From assembly GCA_033791605.1 (NCBI GenBank), contig JASJGJ010000060.1, forward strand, positions 1 to 64,000: a DNA stretch of 64,000 bases, read 5' to 3'. Positions 8,903-17,533 of this stretch are shown piece after piece. The position numbers were made by a program, and so were the translations under genes. The notes under the pieces are model-generated. The model worked only from the letters and a program-made list of their open reading frames with translations. It did not search any database and was not told the DNA's origin. This DNA comes from Porticoccus sp033791605 (GTDB lineage Bacteria; Pseudomonadota; Gammaproteobacteria; Pseudomonadales; Porticoccaceae). Within the stretch, counting starts at the first letter, position 1, and every line of letters begins with the position of its first letter.

Positions 8903-9001
8903 GTGGATAATTTAACCGTAGAAGGATGGTGTAAGGTACCCCCGGTATTGATCCACGGTTACACGGAATTGTTGTTGAATAATTCAGGTGATCGATTTTA
9001 A
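8903..9001 (+). CDS. Candidate 32-residue small protein with a perfect Shine-Dalgarno
   Basis: AGGAGG (8892-8897) is five bases before GTG 8903, which opens a frame of 32 codons containing VEGWCKVPPVLIHGY. Its end overlaps the 3' end of the convergent gene by 18 bases. The ribosome-binding site is the best in this neighbourhood, yet the product matches nothing I recognise. It could be a real small protein or the start of a truncated gene. Confidence 0.35.
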   Translation: MDNLTVEGWCKVPPVLIHGYTELLLNNSGDRF

Positions 9002-9832
9002 TTCGATAGCATCCAGAGCGTGGCGTATTTCACCCAGTATAAGTGAATCCGTTGCGCTCTCATCTATATCAGGTACGTCCCAGCCGAATATGGCACGGTA
9101 CTTTTCAACCAGTTTTTCAACATCGTGGATAATTTCACTTCGGTGCCCCTCTAATTCAATCTGTTCTATTTTTTTCATTACACTGACTCCTGAAGAAATC
9201 GCGGCATCGTCAAATGTCGCCTGCCCCTGATCGTTGAAATATGGCGTGCCCAATAGATAGAGGCGCATGGATTGCGCAGTGACTGAAGAATCAAAACGCA
9301 CGCTAACCTTGCCGCTCAAGTACGGCATTAGTGCCGTTAGTAATCGCAGTGCAAGTTCTCTGTCATCTTCAGCACAGATTAGCAGCAGGCCGTTATCAGG
9401 TAGCGTGAGATCGGCTGGCAGGTTGTCGTTGGGAATCGCTCGGCCAAGATTATACCGCGCCAATGCGTCACCGATACGTTGTGACAATTGCTCAAGTACT
9501 GTTGAATCAGCCTCGGGCTGGACTTCCAAAAGTGTTCGTAATTGTTTGTAGTCGGCGGCGTACCGGCTGAGCGATAGTAGGACTTGCTGTCGCGCCGCGG
9601 CAGTTGCTGGTGTCCATTTTGGATACCAGTTTACTGCTTTATCTGTGGTGACAGCCGGTAACTCAATTAGCATACCCTGTGCCGAGCTTTCGATAATGTT
9701 GAGTTGGGGTAGGGTGCTATCGTGGTGACGACCAAACAGCACAATCATACCGATGATAAGCAAGACCAGCGGAATCATCAGCCACGCCTGTTTTTTCGTT
9801 TTGTTGTTTTCAATGTATGCGTCATTAACCAT
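8984..9832 (-). CDS. Unrecognised membrane-anchored protein (282 residues)
   Basis: One transmembrane helix (about residues 15-34, AWLMIPLVLLIIGMIVLFG) follows a short charged N-terminus, so the bulk is probably periplasmic. The rest is soluble and mostly alpha/beta in appearance, with NGLLLICAEDDRELALRLL near the middle and a Glu/Lys-rich helical C-terminus (QIELEGHRSEIIHDVEKLVE). Only one Cys is present outside the anchor. No ribosome site is obvious at ATG 9832. I do not recognise a family. Its neighbours are an FMN reductase (convergent) and a decayed molybdenum hydroxylase gene upstream. Confidence 0.6.
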   Translation of the reverse strand: MVNDAYIENNKTKKQAWLMIPLVLLIIGMIVLFGRHHDSTLPQLNIIESSAQGMLIELPAVTTDKAVNWYPKWTPATAAARQQVLLSLSRYAADYKQLRTLLEVQPEADSTVLEQLSQRIGDALARYNLGRAIPNDNLPADLTLPDNGLLLICAEDDRELALRLLTALMPYLSGKVSVRFDSSVTAQSMRLYLLGTPYFNDQGQATFDDAAISSGVSVMKKIEQIELEGHRSEIIHDVEKLVEKYRAIFGWDVPDIDESATDSLILGEIRHALDAIELKSIT

Positions 9833-9906
9833 AGCCGGGCACTATTTCCTTTTTGCGATTGTTTCGTTGTTAGTCCAGCTGAATGACAGCACGATATTTT
9901 TAGACG

Positions 9907-10350
9907 TTATACTGCTTGCAACGCTGCGTTCACTGCCTTGGGTTTGACCGGTAGCTCGCGCATGCGCACGCCAGCATCGGCAAAAATGCGTTGCCGATGG
10001 CGGGGCCGACCACGGTGGTAACAGGCTCGCCCAAACCCATAGGGTTTTCTGTACTATCGATAAATTCAAGCTCCAGCTCCGGTATATCACGCATGAGTAG
10101 CGGCGTATAGGTCGTTGACCTGACCTATCTTAAATTCAGTGCCCTCGTGCAAGGTCATACTTAGGCCCCAAAGTGCCGCACCCTCCACCTGAGCAAGAGC
10201 GCTATAGGGGTGAACAATAGTGCCGGCGTTGGTAACTAGAGTGAGTTTTTCTACTCGGAGCTCGCCAGTGTCCTTATACACATGATCTTTTGCTACGCAG
10301 GCGGTCCAGGTGGGCATATCGAGTTCCTGACCGTAACTGATGGCGAAATT
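9907..10350 (-). pseudogene. C-terminal remnant of a xanthine-dehydrogenase-family molybdopterin subunit
   Basis: On the minus strand the read begins near FAISYGQELDMPTWTACVA and proceeds through GELRVEKLTLVTNAGTIVHP, ALAQVEGAALWGLSMTLHEG, then (after a frame change) TYTPLLMRDIPELELEFIDS, NPMGLGEPVTTVVGPAIGNA and (after another change) RMRELPVKPKAV before a stop at 9907-9909. GLGEP contains the catalytic Glu region of isoquinoline-1-oxidoreductase/aldehyde-oxidase-type large subunits. At least two frameshifts, and loss of the first 80 percent of the gene, show that it is dead. The break abuts the PRC-barrel gene. Confidence 0.85.
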
Positions 10351-10396
10351 TCTGTTGTTACTGCATTTGTAAAAACAGAATCTACGGAACCTGCTA

Positions 10397-11197
10397 TCAC
10401 ACCCAATAAGGCGGATAGCCGTAGTGCGCGTGGATAGACATTTCCTCTTTGCGGTTGAGTTGTGTAATTGAGTCGTAGTGTGGTGCATCTTTCACCGTTT
10501 GTCTGCTCATGTCGACTGAAACTGTGGCACTTGCCCAACTGATTTCCTTGATCCATTGGGGCGAAACGAGTACCTGGTGACCAAGCCACCAATTACTGGT
10601 GTTCACCACCAGATAGCGAATAGCCCAAGTTTCTTCGTCAACGAGCATGTCCTGAACATGACCAATGTCACCATCGTTCGCCATAATGTGATAATTCAGC
10701 ACCGCCTTGCAGCTGCGCAGATGAGTGTCATCATCGGACTGCGCGGCAGCATCGGCTTGCTCGTAAGCAGCTTCGCGATCCAGCCGATCTGTGTGTGGCG
10801 CCGGAGTAGAGTCGCCAAAACCCGGTATCCTGTAACCTGAGAATGCACCGGCTCCCCACAACCCCAAGTCACCCCAATAGATAGGGTAACCGAAATACCG
10901 CAGGTACTTTATTTCGTGCTGGCGTGAGACCGGCTTGCCCGTATCGATGGGCGGACTATGTTGCACTTGCTGTTTGGTGATCGAAACCGGCAATACTTTT
11001 TTAGCCCAGTTCGGTTGGTCAATAGCCATCGGTGAAATCAATACTTTGTTGTCAGTCGTAAGCCAGGCGGCCGTGTTGACAACAAGGTAGCGGATGACCC
11101 ATGACTCGTCATCGAAATAGAAATTCACTACGTGACCAATGTTGCCGTCAGTCGCGTGGATGGCATAATCCTGTAAGTCCTTCATGCTGCGTAACAT
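10397..11197 (-). CDS. Protein with two PRC-barrel domains
   Basis: A 266-residue soluble protein built from two similar PRC-barrel units (about residues 1-80 and 160-240). They share the pattern DG-IGHV---DDESW-IRYLVVNT-W and VLISP/VLVSP, and are joined by a linker rich in Gly, Pro and Ala. Each unit ends in a related aromatic tail (YFGYPIYWGD and HYGYPPYWV), so the protein arose by internal duplication. PRC barrels occur in photosynthetic reaction-centre H subunits, RimM and many stress-associated proteins of unknown role. The start at 11197 keeps the first domain complete. It probably belongs to the stress-gene set of this region. Confidence 0.8.
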   Translation of the reverse strand: MLRSMKDLQDYAIHATDGNIGHVVNFYFDDESWVIRYLVVNTAAWLTTDNKVLISPMAIDQPNWAKKVLPVSITKQQVQHSPPIDTGKPVSRQHEIKYLRYFGYPIYWGDLGLWGAGAFSGYRIPGFGDSTPAPHTDRLDREAAYEQADAAAQSDDDTHLRSCKAVLNYHIMANDGDIGHVQDMLVDEETWAIRYLVVNTSNWWLGHQVLVSPQWIKEISWASATVSVDMSRQTVKDAPHYDSITQLNRKEEMSIHAHYGYPPYWV

Positions 11198-11322
11198 AGA
11201 TTTTTCTCAGTTAAATTGAACATTTAAATATCGGGTTCACGTTGGAATCAGCATAAGCCGCATGGATAGATTTTACGGTACGGCAGCGAACATACTCGAT
11301 TTTTGGATGTTCTGCGCAGGCG

Positions 11323-11850
11323 GTTAAAGCAGCTGCATTAAGTCTGGCACTGCTTGGCGCGTCCAATGTATACGCAGAGGCTAGTACAGAGAAAGGAATT
11401 TCGATCGGTGTTGATGCGGGTCGTGCTGAGGCGCATAAATACTGCGATAACTTAATTGATTGTGATGACTCAGATACCAGTGTGCGTATCGATGTCGGAT
11501 ATCACTTCAATAACATATGGAGTGCAGAACTTGGCTACACCAGTTTTGGCACTTTATTCAACTCCAGCGATGATAATTTCAATACCAGTCAAAAAGCCAA
11601 TGCTTGGACCTTAAGCGGCATTGCTACTCTGCCGCTGGGTGAAAGATTTGGTTTGTTTGGACGTGCTGGAGTAGCACGTTACGAAACGAATAATAGCGGC
11701 ACTGTGCAAGGTGTGGGCATTAAGGATGATACAGACTTGAAACCCTATTTCGACGCTGGCGTTGACTTTGATCTGACTCAGAGTTTCGCGATACGTGCGG
11801 AGTACCAGTATTACGCGGATATTTCAGGCGTTGATGGCGTTAAGCCATAG
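11323..11850 (+). pseudogene. Outer-membrane beta-barrel (OmpA-like transmembrane domain), ends damaged
   Basis: The frame encodes an export signal (AALSLALLGASNVYAEA), then alternating barrel strands: ISIGVDAGRAEAHKY, VRIDVGYHFNNIWSAELGYT, GLFGRAGVARYETN and AIRAEYQYYADISGVDG. This is the eight-stranded porin-like fold of OmpA-type proteins. No ATG, GTG or TTG precedes the signal in this frame; the first start codon is GTG 11482, inside the barrel. The 3' end stops at GVKP without the last strand and terminal Phe needed for Bam-dependent assembly. A start outside the usual set cannot be ruled out, but both ends look lost. Confidence 0.6.
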
Positions 11851-11876
11851 TTACTCCCTAACTTAAGGAAAAGCTC

Positions 11877-12385
11877 ATGTTAAATATACAAGGTAAAGTG
11901 ATCTCACTGATGCTGGTTGTTGCGGCAACGGCTGAGGATTTAAATAACGACGCTAACTAAGCGCTGCAAACGCTTTATAAAACCAGCCCGGTCGCTATGG
12001 ACTTGTCCAAACGCGCCAAAGCGGTGCTGGTTTTTTCGAATATTGTTAGATATTTGGCGGTAGTTACGGCGAAGGTGTGTTGTTGATGAGTAGTAAGGTT
12101 GTCGATTACTACAATTCGGTGACCGGCTCATGGGGCTTGCAGGCAGGTGCGCAATCCTATGGCTATGCGGTATTTTTGATGAAAGATACAGCAGTAAAAT
12201 ATCTTGAAGATACCCATGGTTGGGAAATAGGTGTGGCTCCTACCGTGGTGGTGACCGAGGGCGTAGCAAAAAATCTGTCGTTCTCAACGCTGAAGGATGA
12301 CGCCTATGCTTTTATATTCGATCAACAGAGATTAATGTTGAGCGTGAGTATCGAGGGAACCAAGATATCGCGCATCAATCGTTAA
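11877..12385 (+). pseudogene. Second SYLF-domain gene, disrupted
   Basis: ATG 11877, preceded by AAGGA, opens a frame with a shortened signal (VISLMLVVAATAEDLNNDA). A TAA stands where the intact copy has Gln before ALQTL. The frame then gives RAKAVLVFSNIV and shifts near 12045, after which GGSYGEGVLL and the rest of the SYLF domain (VVDYYNSVTGSWGLQAGAQS through VSIEGTKI) read openly to 12385. Residue for residue the C-terminal part is very close to the gene at 58-612, so the two are paralogues from duplication or double acquisition. A shortened protein from ATG 12086 is possible, but it would lack the signal. Confidence 0.85.
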
Positions 12386-12660
12386 CTTATAGTCGGTAGG
12401 TAAAACCAGCGCCAACGATAGGTGATTGTTGGCGTTGTTATGATAGAAATATGCCTTATTACCCTGTTTTTAACTCAGTAATGACTGCATTTCTACTCCC
12501 TGGCTAACCTTTCCAGATCTTCTTTTGCACTAATGTCATTTAAAAAGTGGGATTGCTTTGATTTTGGTGTACGCTACCGCACAAAGTAGCCAATTCCTAA
12601 TGAGTAATTGTTTGGGTTGTTCTCCTCCTATCTAGTGTTTTAAGTGATGGAATAATACGC

Positions 12661-13425
12661 ATGCCAAAATTGTCAGGAACTACAGCTTACCAACAGAAAA
12701 ATTACATTATCGAAGCCTTACCTGCAGATGTTCAATCTCGGTTACTGCCCGATTTAGAGCTGGTCAAGCTACCTCTGGGCAAGATTTTATATGAATCAGG
12801 TGAAATCTTACATCATGTGTATTTCCCGGTTGATTGCATCATCTCCTTACTTTACGTCATGGAAAATGGCTCCTCGGCAGAAATTTCTGTGATTGGTAAT
12901 GAAGGCATGCTGGGCACGAGCTTGTTTCTGGGCGGCGAGACCACCTGCAATCGGGCCGTTGTGCAAAGTGCTGGAAGTGCCTTTCGCGTGGATGCGAAAC
13001 ATTTCAAGGCCGAATTTGGTCGTCACACAGAAATGTTAATATTGTTATTAAGTTACACGCAGGCGCTGCTCACCCAAATGGCGCAAACAGCGGTGTGTAA
13101 CCGCCACCACAGTATAGATCAGCAGCTTTGCCGTTGGATGTTATTATCACTGGATCGCCTGCCGACTAATAATTTGTTGATGACCCAGGAACTCATTTCG
13201 AATATGTTGGGTGTGCGCCGTGAAAGTGTCACAGAGGCGGCAGGTAAATTGCAAGACCTTGGTATTATTTCCTACCAGCGAGGGCATATTAAAGTGTTGG
13301 ATCGGCCTGGGCTTGAGCGAATGACTTGTGAATGTTACGCGGTGGAAAAAAAAGAAACCGATCGGTTGTTACCGGAAGCCGTTAATGATCAAGGGTCTGC
13401 TGCAAGCAGGGCTATTCAATATTAA
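12661..13425 (+). CDS. Crp/Fnr-family transcription regulator (first of a tandem pair)
   Basis: A 254-residue protein with a cyclic-nucleotide-type sensory barrel (about residues 20-135; GKILYESGEILHHVYFPVD, SVIGNEGMLG) and a winged helix whose recognition region is LISNMLGVRRESVTEAAGKL (178-197). The Fnr N-terminal Cys cluster is absent and the canonical cAMP-binding residues are not evident, so the ligand is unknown. This GNEGMLG/MLGVRRESV subgroup is widespread in stress and biofilm islands. A related gene follows 131 bases downstream. Likely targets are the neighbouring stress genes, but no operator was identified. Confidence 0.85.
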   Translation: MPKLSGTTAYQQKNYIIEALPADVQSRLLPDLELVKLPLGKILYESGEILHHVYFPVDCIISLLYVMENGSSAEISVIGNEGMLGTSLFLGGETTCNRAVVQSAGSAFRVDAKHFKAEFGRHTEMLILLLSYTQALLTQMAQTAVCNRHHSIDQQLCRWMLLSLDRLPTNNLLMTQELISNMLGVRRESVTEAAGKLQDLGIISYQRGHIKVLDRPGLERMTCECYAVEKKETDRLLPEAVNDQGSAASRAIQY

Positions 13426-13556
13426 CTCAGAACTATGCATCCAACAAAGTGCGCGAGCGCACCGAGTAATTTCCCCATATTGGCTATACTGCACAACGAA
13501 ATAGCCTAAGCGCCTTTTTCGTGCCTTTCTGGCTTCATGTGCTGCGGGACCATTGG

Positions 13557-14261
13557 ATGTCACTCCTTGCGAACTCTACTTCTAATCTCTTGATTGACTC
13601 TTTGCCAAGCAACGTTCGAAATAAACTGCTAAAACGTTGTACCTTAGTCGATTGGACCTTTGGCGACATTGTGTACGAAGTTGATCAGATTTATGAACAT
13701 GTCTATTTTCCCGTTACTGGTTTTATTTCGCTGCTTACCCTGGTAGACGATCATCATCCTCTGGAAATGGGCTTGGTCGGCAACGAAGGTATGCTGGGCG
13801 TAAGTCGAGTGTTGAGTGTCAATTACGCACCGATGCGGTCGATTGTGCAAGGGACGGGCACCGCATTATCGATGACCGCTGAGCAGTTCCAGCGTTCGTT
13901 GCTGGATTGCCCAGGTTTATCGACTTTGCTGATGCGCTATATATATGTATTGGAGCAACAACTTGTGATGGCAGGTGCGTGTCTGCACTTCCATGAAATA
14001 GACCTGCGACTGGCGCGCTGGCTATTGATGACTCAAGATCGCTCCCACTGGGACAGCTTCTATCTCACCCATGCTTTTCTTGCGCGCATGTTGGGTGTGC
14101 GCCGAAGTGGTGTGAGTATCGCCGCTGAATCGTTGAAGAATCGCCATCTCATTGAGTATGCCCGAGGCAATATCAAAATACTGGATCGCAAGGGTCTGGA
14201 AGCGGTTTCATGCCAGTGTTACCAAGGGATGACCGGGTTTTACAATCGGGTGATGCAGTAG
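13557..14261 (+). CDS. Crp/Fnr-family transcription regulator (second of a tandem pair)
   Basis: A 234-residue paralogue of the preceding regulator, with the same order of elements: FGDIVYEVDQIYEHVYFPVT, GLVGNEGMLGVSRVL in the sensory barrel, then the helix-turn-helix ARMLGVRRSGVSIAAESL and GNIKILDRKGLE near the C-terminus. ATG 13557 follows GGGA at good spacing; GTG codons upstream (13521, 13539) would add residues outside the family. The two proteins differ enough that they probably sense different signals or form different dimers. No Fe-S Cys cluster is present. Confidence 0.83.
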   Translation: MSLLANSTSNLLIDSLPSNVRNKLLKRCTLVDWTFGDIVYEVDQIYEHVYFPVTGFISLLTLVDDHHPLEMGLVGNEGMLGVSRVLSVNYAPMRSIVQGTGTALSMTAEQFQRSLLDCPGLSTLLMRYIYVLEQQLVMAGACLHFHEIDLRLARWLLMTQDRSHWDSFYLTHAFLARMLGVRRSGVSIAAESLKNRHLIEYARGNIKILDRKGLEAVSCQCYQGMTGFYNRVMQ

Positions 14262-14484
14262 GGAAATCTATTTAGTTTAAAAAAAGGACGTTGTATTTTA
14301 GTCAAATGAGGGAATCATATTGGATTTACGGTCGATGACATCCAGCAAATATAGCACCAGCAGATAAGAAACACTCCCCTTGTTCGATGATAAGGCATCT
14401 TATTGATCAGCGGCTGCATGAAACGTAACAGCGCTTTGTGGAAATATTGCAACTACGGAATCGCTTGCAGAAGGCCATAGTTGA

Positions 14485-14775
14485 GTGGAGCCAAAGCCGG
14501 ATAAAATGCCAGCCGACCATATGATTTGTCACTTGATTGAAGATTCTCGTATTAACGATTGTATTCACCAGCACCAGCACCAACTACAAGTGGAAGGGGC
14601 AACCTGCGGCGGTTGTGTAAAAAACATTGAACAGACACTGCGCTCCGTTGCAGGCGTGAGGGAAGCGCGAATGGATCTTGCGAGGGGTATCGCTTCGGTT
14701 ACAGGAACGGTTCAGTCAAACGATTTGATTGAGGCGCTTGATCGAGTGGGATTTCACGCGACGGTTAACAATTGA
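14485..14775 (+). CDS. Small heavy-metal-associated (HMA) domain protein, copper-chaperone-like
   Basis: The C-terminal 65 residues form one HMA ferredoxin-like domain with the metal site GATCGGC (CxxC) and the typical ending LIEALDRVGFHA. The 30-residue N-terminal extension has His residues (CIHQHQHQ) that could add metal binding. Such proteins carry Cu(I) to a P-type ATPase; the CopA gene begins 17 bases downstream, which supports that partner. The start is uncertain: GTG 14485 gives the longest frame, ATG 14506 and ATG 14519 are alternatives. The 223 bases upstream include a short broken frame (about 14397-14484, LIDQRLHET) of unknown origin. Confidence 0.75.
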   Translation: MEPKPDKMPADHMICHLIEDSRINDCIHQHQHQLQVEGATCGGCVKNIEQTLRSVAGVREARMDLARGIASVTGTVQSNDLIEALDRVGFHATVNN

Positions 14776-14792
14776 TTTTTAGGAGTGATGCT

Positions 14793-17138
14793 ATGAGTAC
14801 CCTCAACACGGATACTGGTAATGCTGATTGTCATAAAGGCACTGAGAAAAGAACGCATCATCACACCTCTGAGCAGCACGCCCACATTAATGATGTAGCG
14901 CATCAAGAATTACTAATCGAAGGTGCCGGTTGTGCCAGTTGTGTGAGTAAGATCGAAGCAGCCTTAAAGCTGGTTCCGGGTGTTACCGTAGCTGAGATGA
15001 ATTTCGCCCAGCGCACGGTTAGCGTATCGGGTACCGCCCCCTCTGAGCAGTTGATTAGTGCTGTTGAGGGTGCAGGTTATAACGCAAAAGTCAGCACTAG
15101 CGAAACGGAAGATGATGCGTTAGCGGAAAAAGAAAAGGCTGATTGGGCCTATTACAAGCGGCTAATGCGTGAAATGGCAATTGCGCTATCCCTCGGCGTG
15201 CCGCTGATGATCTACAGCATCGTCGGTGGTGAGATGACAGTCACTACGACCGGTGAGCGTATAGTCTGGTTGATTGTTGGTTTGTTAACACTCGCTGTGA
15301 TGGTGTTTTCCGGCAGGCACTTTTATGTTGGTGCTTGGCAATCCTTCAAAAATCATTCGGCCAATATGGATACGCTGATCGCCTTGGGTACGGGCACAGC
15401 GTGGCTGTATTCCATAGTTGTTGTGTTTGTTCCACATTTGGTGCCGGATATGGCGCGACATGTGTATTTTGAAGCTACTGCCATGATTATCGGCTTAATA
15501 GATCTCGGTCTTGCTTTGGAATTAAAAGCCCGGGGTCGCACATCCGAAGCCATTAAGCGCTTGATTGGATTACAAGCGAAAACCGCACGCGTCATCCGTG
15601 ATGACAAAGAGTTGGACATCGCCATTGAGCAGGTGCTAATGAATGATGTGGTGCGTGTACGTCCCGGCGAAAAAATTCCTGTTGATGGTGAGGTTGTTGA
15701 CGGCCATACATCTATTGATGAATCCATGCTGACCGGTGAACCCATGCCGGTGGAAAAGACAACGGGTGATACCGTAGCGGCGGGCACTATAAATAAAACG
15801 GGTTCAATTCTATTTAAAGCCACCCGTGTCGGTAAAGACACAGCGCTGGCGCAAATCATTAATATGGTTAAGCGTGCGCAGAATTCTAAACCACCCATTG
15901 GCCGCCTAGCGGATGTTATCGCGGCTTATTTTGTTCCTGTGGTGATGATCATTGCTGTGGTAAGTGCTCTGGCCTGGCTTAATTTTGGGCCTGAACCAGC
16001 AGTAGCCTTTGCCATTGTGTCGGCTACCACGGTATTGATTATTGCCTGTCCCTGTGCGTTGGGTCTGGCTACCCCTATGTCGGTGATGGTGGGTGTGGGA
16101 AAAGCGGCGGAAGCCGGGGTACTGATTCGTAATGGCGAAGCGTTACAAACCGCTTCGAAAATTACTGCAATGATCCTCGATAAAACTGGAACGATTACCT
16201 TAGGCGCGCCCAAAGTAACCGATGTGTTAGTTGCTGGTGAATTTGATGAGCAAACCGTTTTGCGATTGGCGGCGACGCTCGAATCCGGTTCCGAACATCC
16301 GCTAGCTATGGCCATAGTTGAGAGCGCACAGGAACAAGGTCTTTATAACGGAAGGGAAGCTGGGAAAGTTTCCAATTTTAATGCCATTGCTGGCCATGGT
16401 GTGCAAGCAGACGTGGATGGTAAAACCCTGTTGTTCGGTAACGAAAAACTCATGCGGGAACACGATATCGAACTCGGTGATTTTGTCGAAAAAGCTCAAG
16501 TGTTGGCCTCTGAGGCTAAAACACCCATGTATTTCGTGGTGGATAATCAACTGGCAGCGATCATTGCTGTTGCCGACCCAATCAAGGAAGACTCCATCGC
16601 CGCCATCAAGCGTCTGCAACACAATGGTATCCGTGTGGTAATGCTCACCGGTGACAACCGCGCCACAGCAAAAGCGGTAGCAGAAAGAGCTGGGATTAAA
16701 GAATTTTTCGCCGAAGTGCTACCAGAGGAGAAATCCAAAAAAGTACAGGAACTCCAAATGGAAGGCGAGGTAGTTGGCATGACTGGCGACGGGATCAATG
16801 ATGCACCGGCACTGGCGATTGCCAATGTGGGCTTTGCTATTGGCACGGGAACTGATGTCGCCATTGAAAGTGCTGATATCACCCTGATACGCGGCTCACT
16901 TCACGGCCTAGCCGATGCCATTGCGGTGAGTAAAGCCACGTTACGCAATATTAAACAGAATTTGTTTGGCGCATTTATCTATAACGTGGCGGGTGTGCCG
17001 TTTGCAGCGGGTGTGCTCTATCCGATTTTTGGCTTGTTGTTAAGCCCGGTAATAGCTGGAGCGGCTATGGCATTTTCGTCACTCACGGTAGTGACCAATG
17101 CTAATCGGCTACGCTTGTTTAAAGCACAAGAACATTAA
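14793..17138 (+). CDS. copA: Copper-exporting P1B-type ATPase
   Basis: A 781-residue inner-membrane transporter. A His-rich N-terminus (THHHTSEQHAH) precedes one HMA domain with GAGCASC (residues 44-50). All P-type elements are present: TGE (314), the membrane CPC (419-421) that defines Cu(I)/Ag(I) pumps, DKTGT (Asp463 phosphorylated), HP (502-503), GDGIND (665-670), and eight predicted helices. It pumps Cu(I) from the cytoplasm with ATP. AGGAG (14781-14785) lies seven bases before ATG 14793, which decides the start. It sits in one run with the HMA protein, a cupredoxin and a PII-like protein. No CueR-type operator was spotted upstream. Confidence 0.93.
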   Translation: MSTLNTDTGNADCHKGTEKRTHHHTSEQHAHINDVAHQELLIEGAGCASCVSKIEAALKLVPGVTVAEMNFAQRTVSVSGTAPSEQLISAVEGAGYNAKVSTSETEDDALAEKEKADWAYYKRLMREMAIALSLGVPLMIYSIVGGEMTVTTTGERIVWLIVGLLTLAVMVFSGRHFYVGAWQSFKNHSANMDTLIALGTGTAWLYSIVVVFVPHLVPDMARHVYFEATAMIIGLIDLGLALELKARGRTSEAIKRLIGLQAKTARVIRDDKELDIAIEQVLMNDVVRVRPGEKIPVDGEVVDGHTSIDESMLTGEPMPVEKTTGDTVAAGTINKTGSILFKATRVGKDTALAQIINMVKRAQNSKPPIGRLADVIAAYFVPVVMIIAVVSALAWLNFGPEPAVAFAIVSATTVLIIACPCALGLATPMSVMVGVGKAAEAGVLIRNGEALQTASKITAMILDKTGTITLGAPKVTDVLVAGEFDEQTVLRLAATLESGSEHPLAMAIVESAQEQGLYNGREAGKVSNFNAIAGHGVQADVDGKTLLFGNEKLMREHDIELGDFVEKAQVLASEAKTPMYFVVDNQLAAIIAVADPIKEDSIAAIKRLQHNGIRVVMLTGDNRATAKAVAERAGIKEFFAEVLPEEKSKKVQELQMEGEVVGMTGDGINDAPALAIANVGFAIGTGTDVAIESADITLIRGSLHGLADAIAVSKATLRNIKQNLFGAFIYNVAGVPFAAGVLYPIFGLLLSPVIAGAAMAFSSLTVVTNANRLRLFKAQEH

Positions 17139-17154
17139 AGAGGTGGATTTTGCG

Positions 17155-17508
17155 ATGATGATTATAAATATTGCTGGCTTGGTATTAATCGCGCTGATTG
17201 TTTGGTGGTTCTGGTTGTATAAGCCAAAAGAAACTGAGCTGGGTGAAAACGATTTAGTAGTTGTTGTTGAAAACGGTACCTACACTCCCTCGCGAATTAA
17301 ACTGCCTGTTGGGAAGCCGGTGGAGATTAAGTTTCTGCGCAAAGATCAGTCCCCCTGTTCAGAGGCTTTACTGATACCTGATTTACAAATTAGCGATACA
17401 TTGCCACTCAATAAATTGAAAGCTATCCAATTGCCGGCATTGTTAGCCGGTGAGTATGCCTTTCATTGCCAGATGCAGATGTATCACGGACAAATCACGG
17501 TGCAATAG
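17155..17508 (+). CDS. Membrane-anchored cupredoxin-like protein
   Basis: A 117-residue protein: one N-terminal helix (residues 4-22, AGLVLIALIVWWFWLY), then a cupredoxin-type beta-sandwich. Probable copper ligands are Cys68 (DQSPCSEA) and the YAFHCQMQMYHGQ loop with H104, C105, M107 and M109. Proteins of this type (EfeO/cupredoxin-1 class) commonly follow copA and are thought to bind periplasmic copper. AGAGGTGG precedes the ATG, which is 16 bases after the copA stop, so the genes are very likely one transcript. Confidence 0.8.
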   Translation: MMIINIAGLVLIALIVWWFWLYKPKETELGENDLVVVVENGTYTPSRIKLPVGKPVEIKFLRKDQSPCSEALLIPDLQISDTLPLNKLKAIQLPALLAGEYAFHCQMQMYHGQITVQ

Positions 17509-17533
17509 CTCTGTGCAATAAATAGGGGGTGTT

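Noticed and set aside
15353..15898. 181-codon minus-strand frame inside copA
   Set aside because: The plus strand carries all P-type ATPase motifs without interruption; the antisense frame is a compositional by-product.
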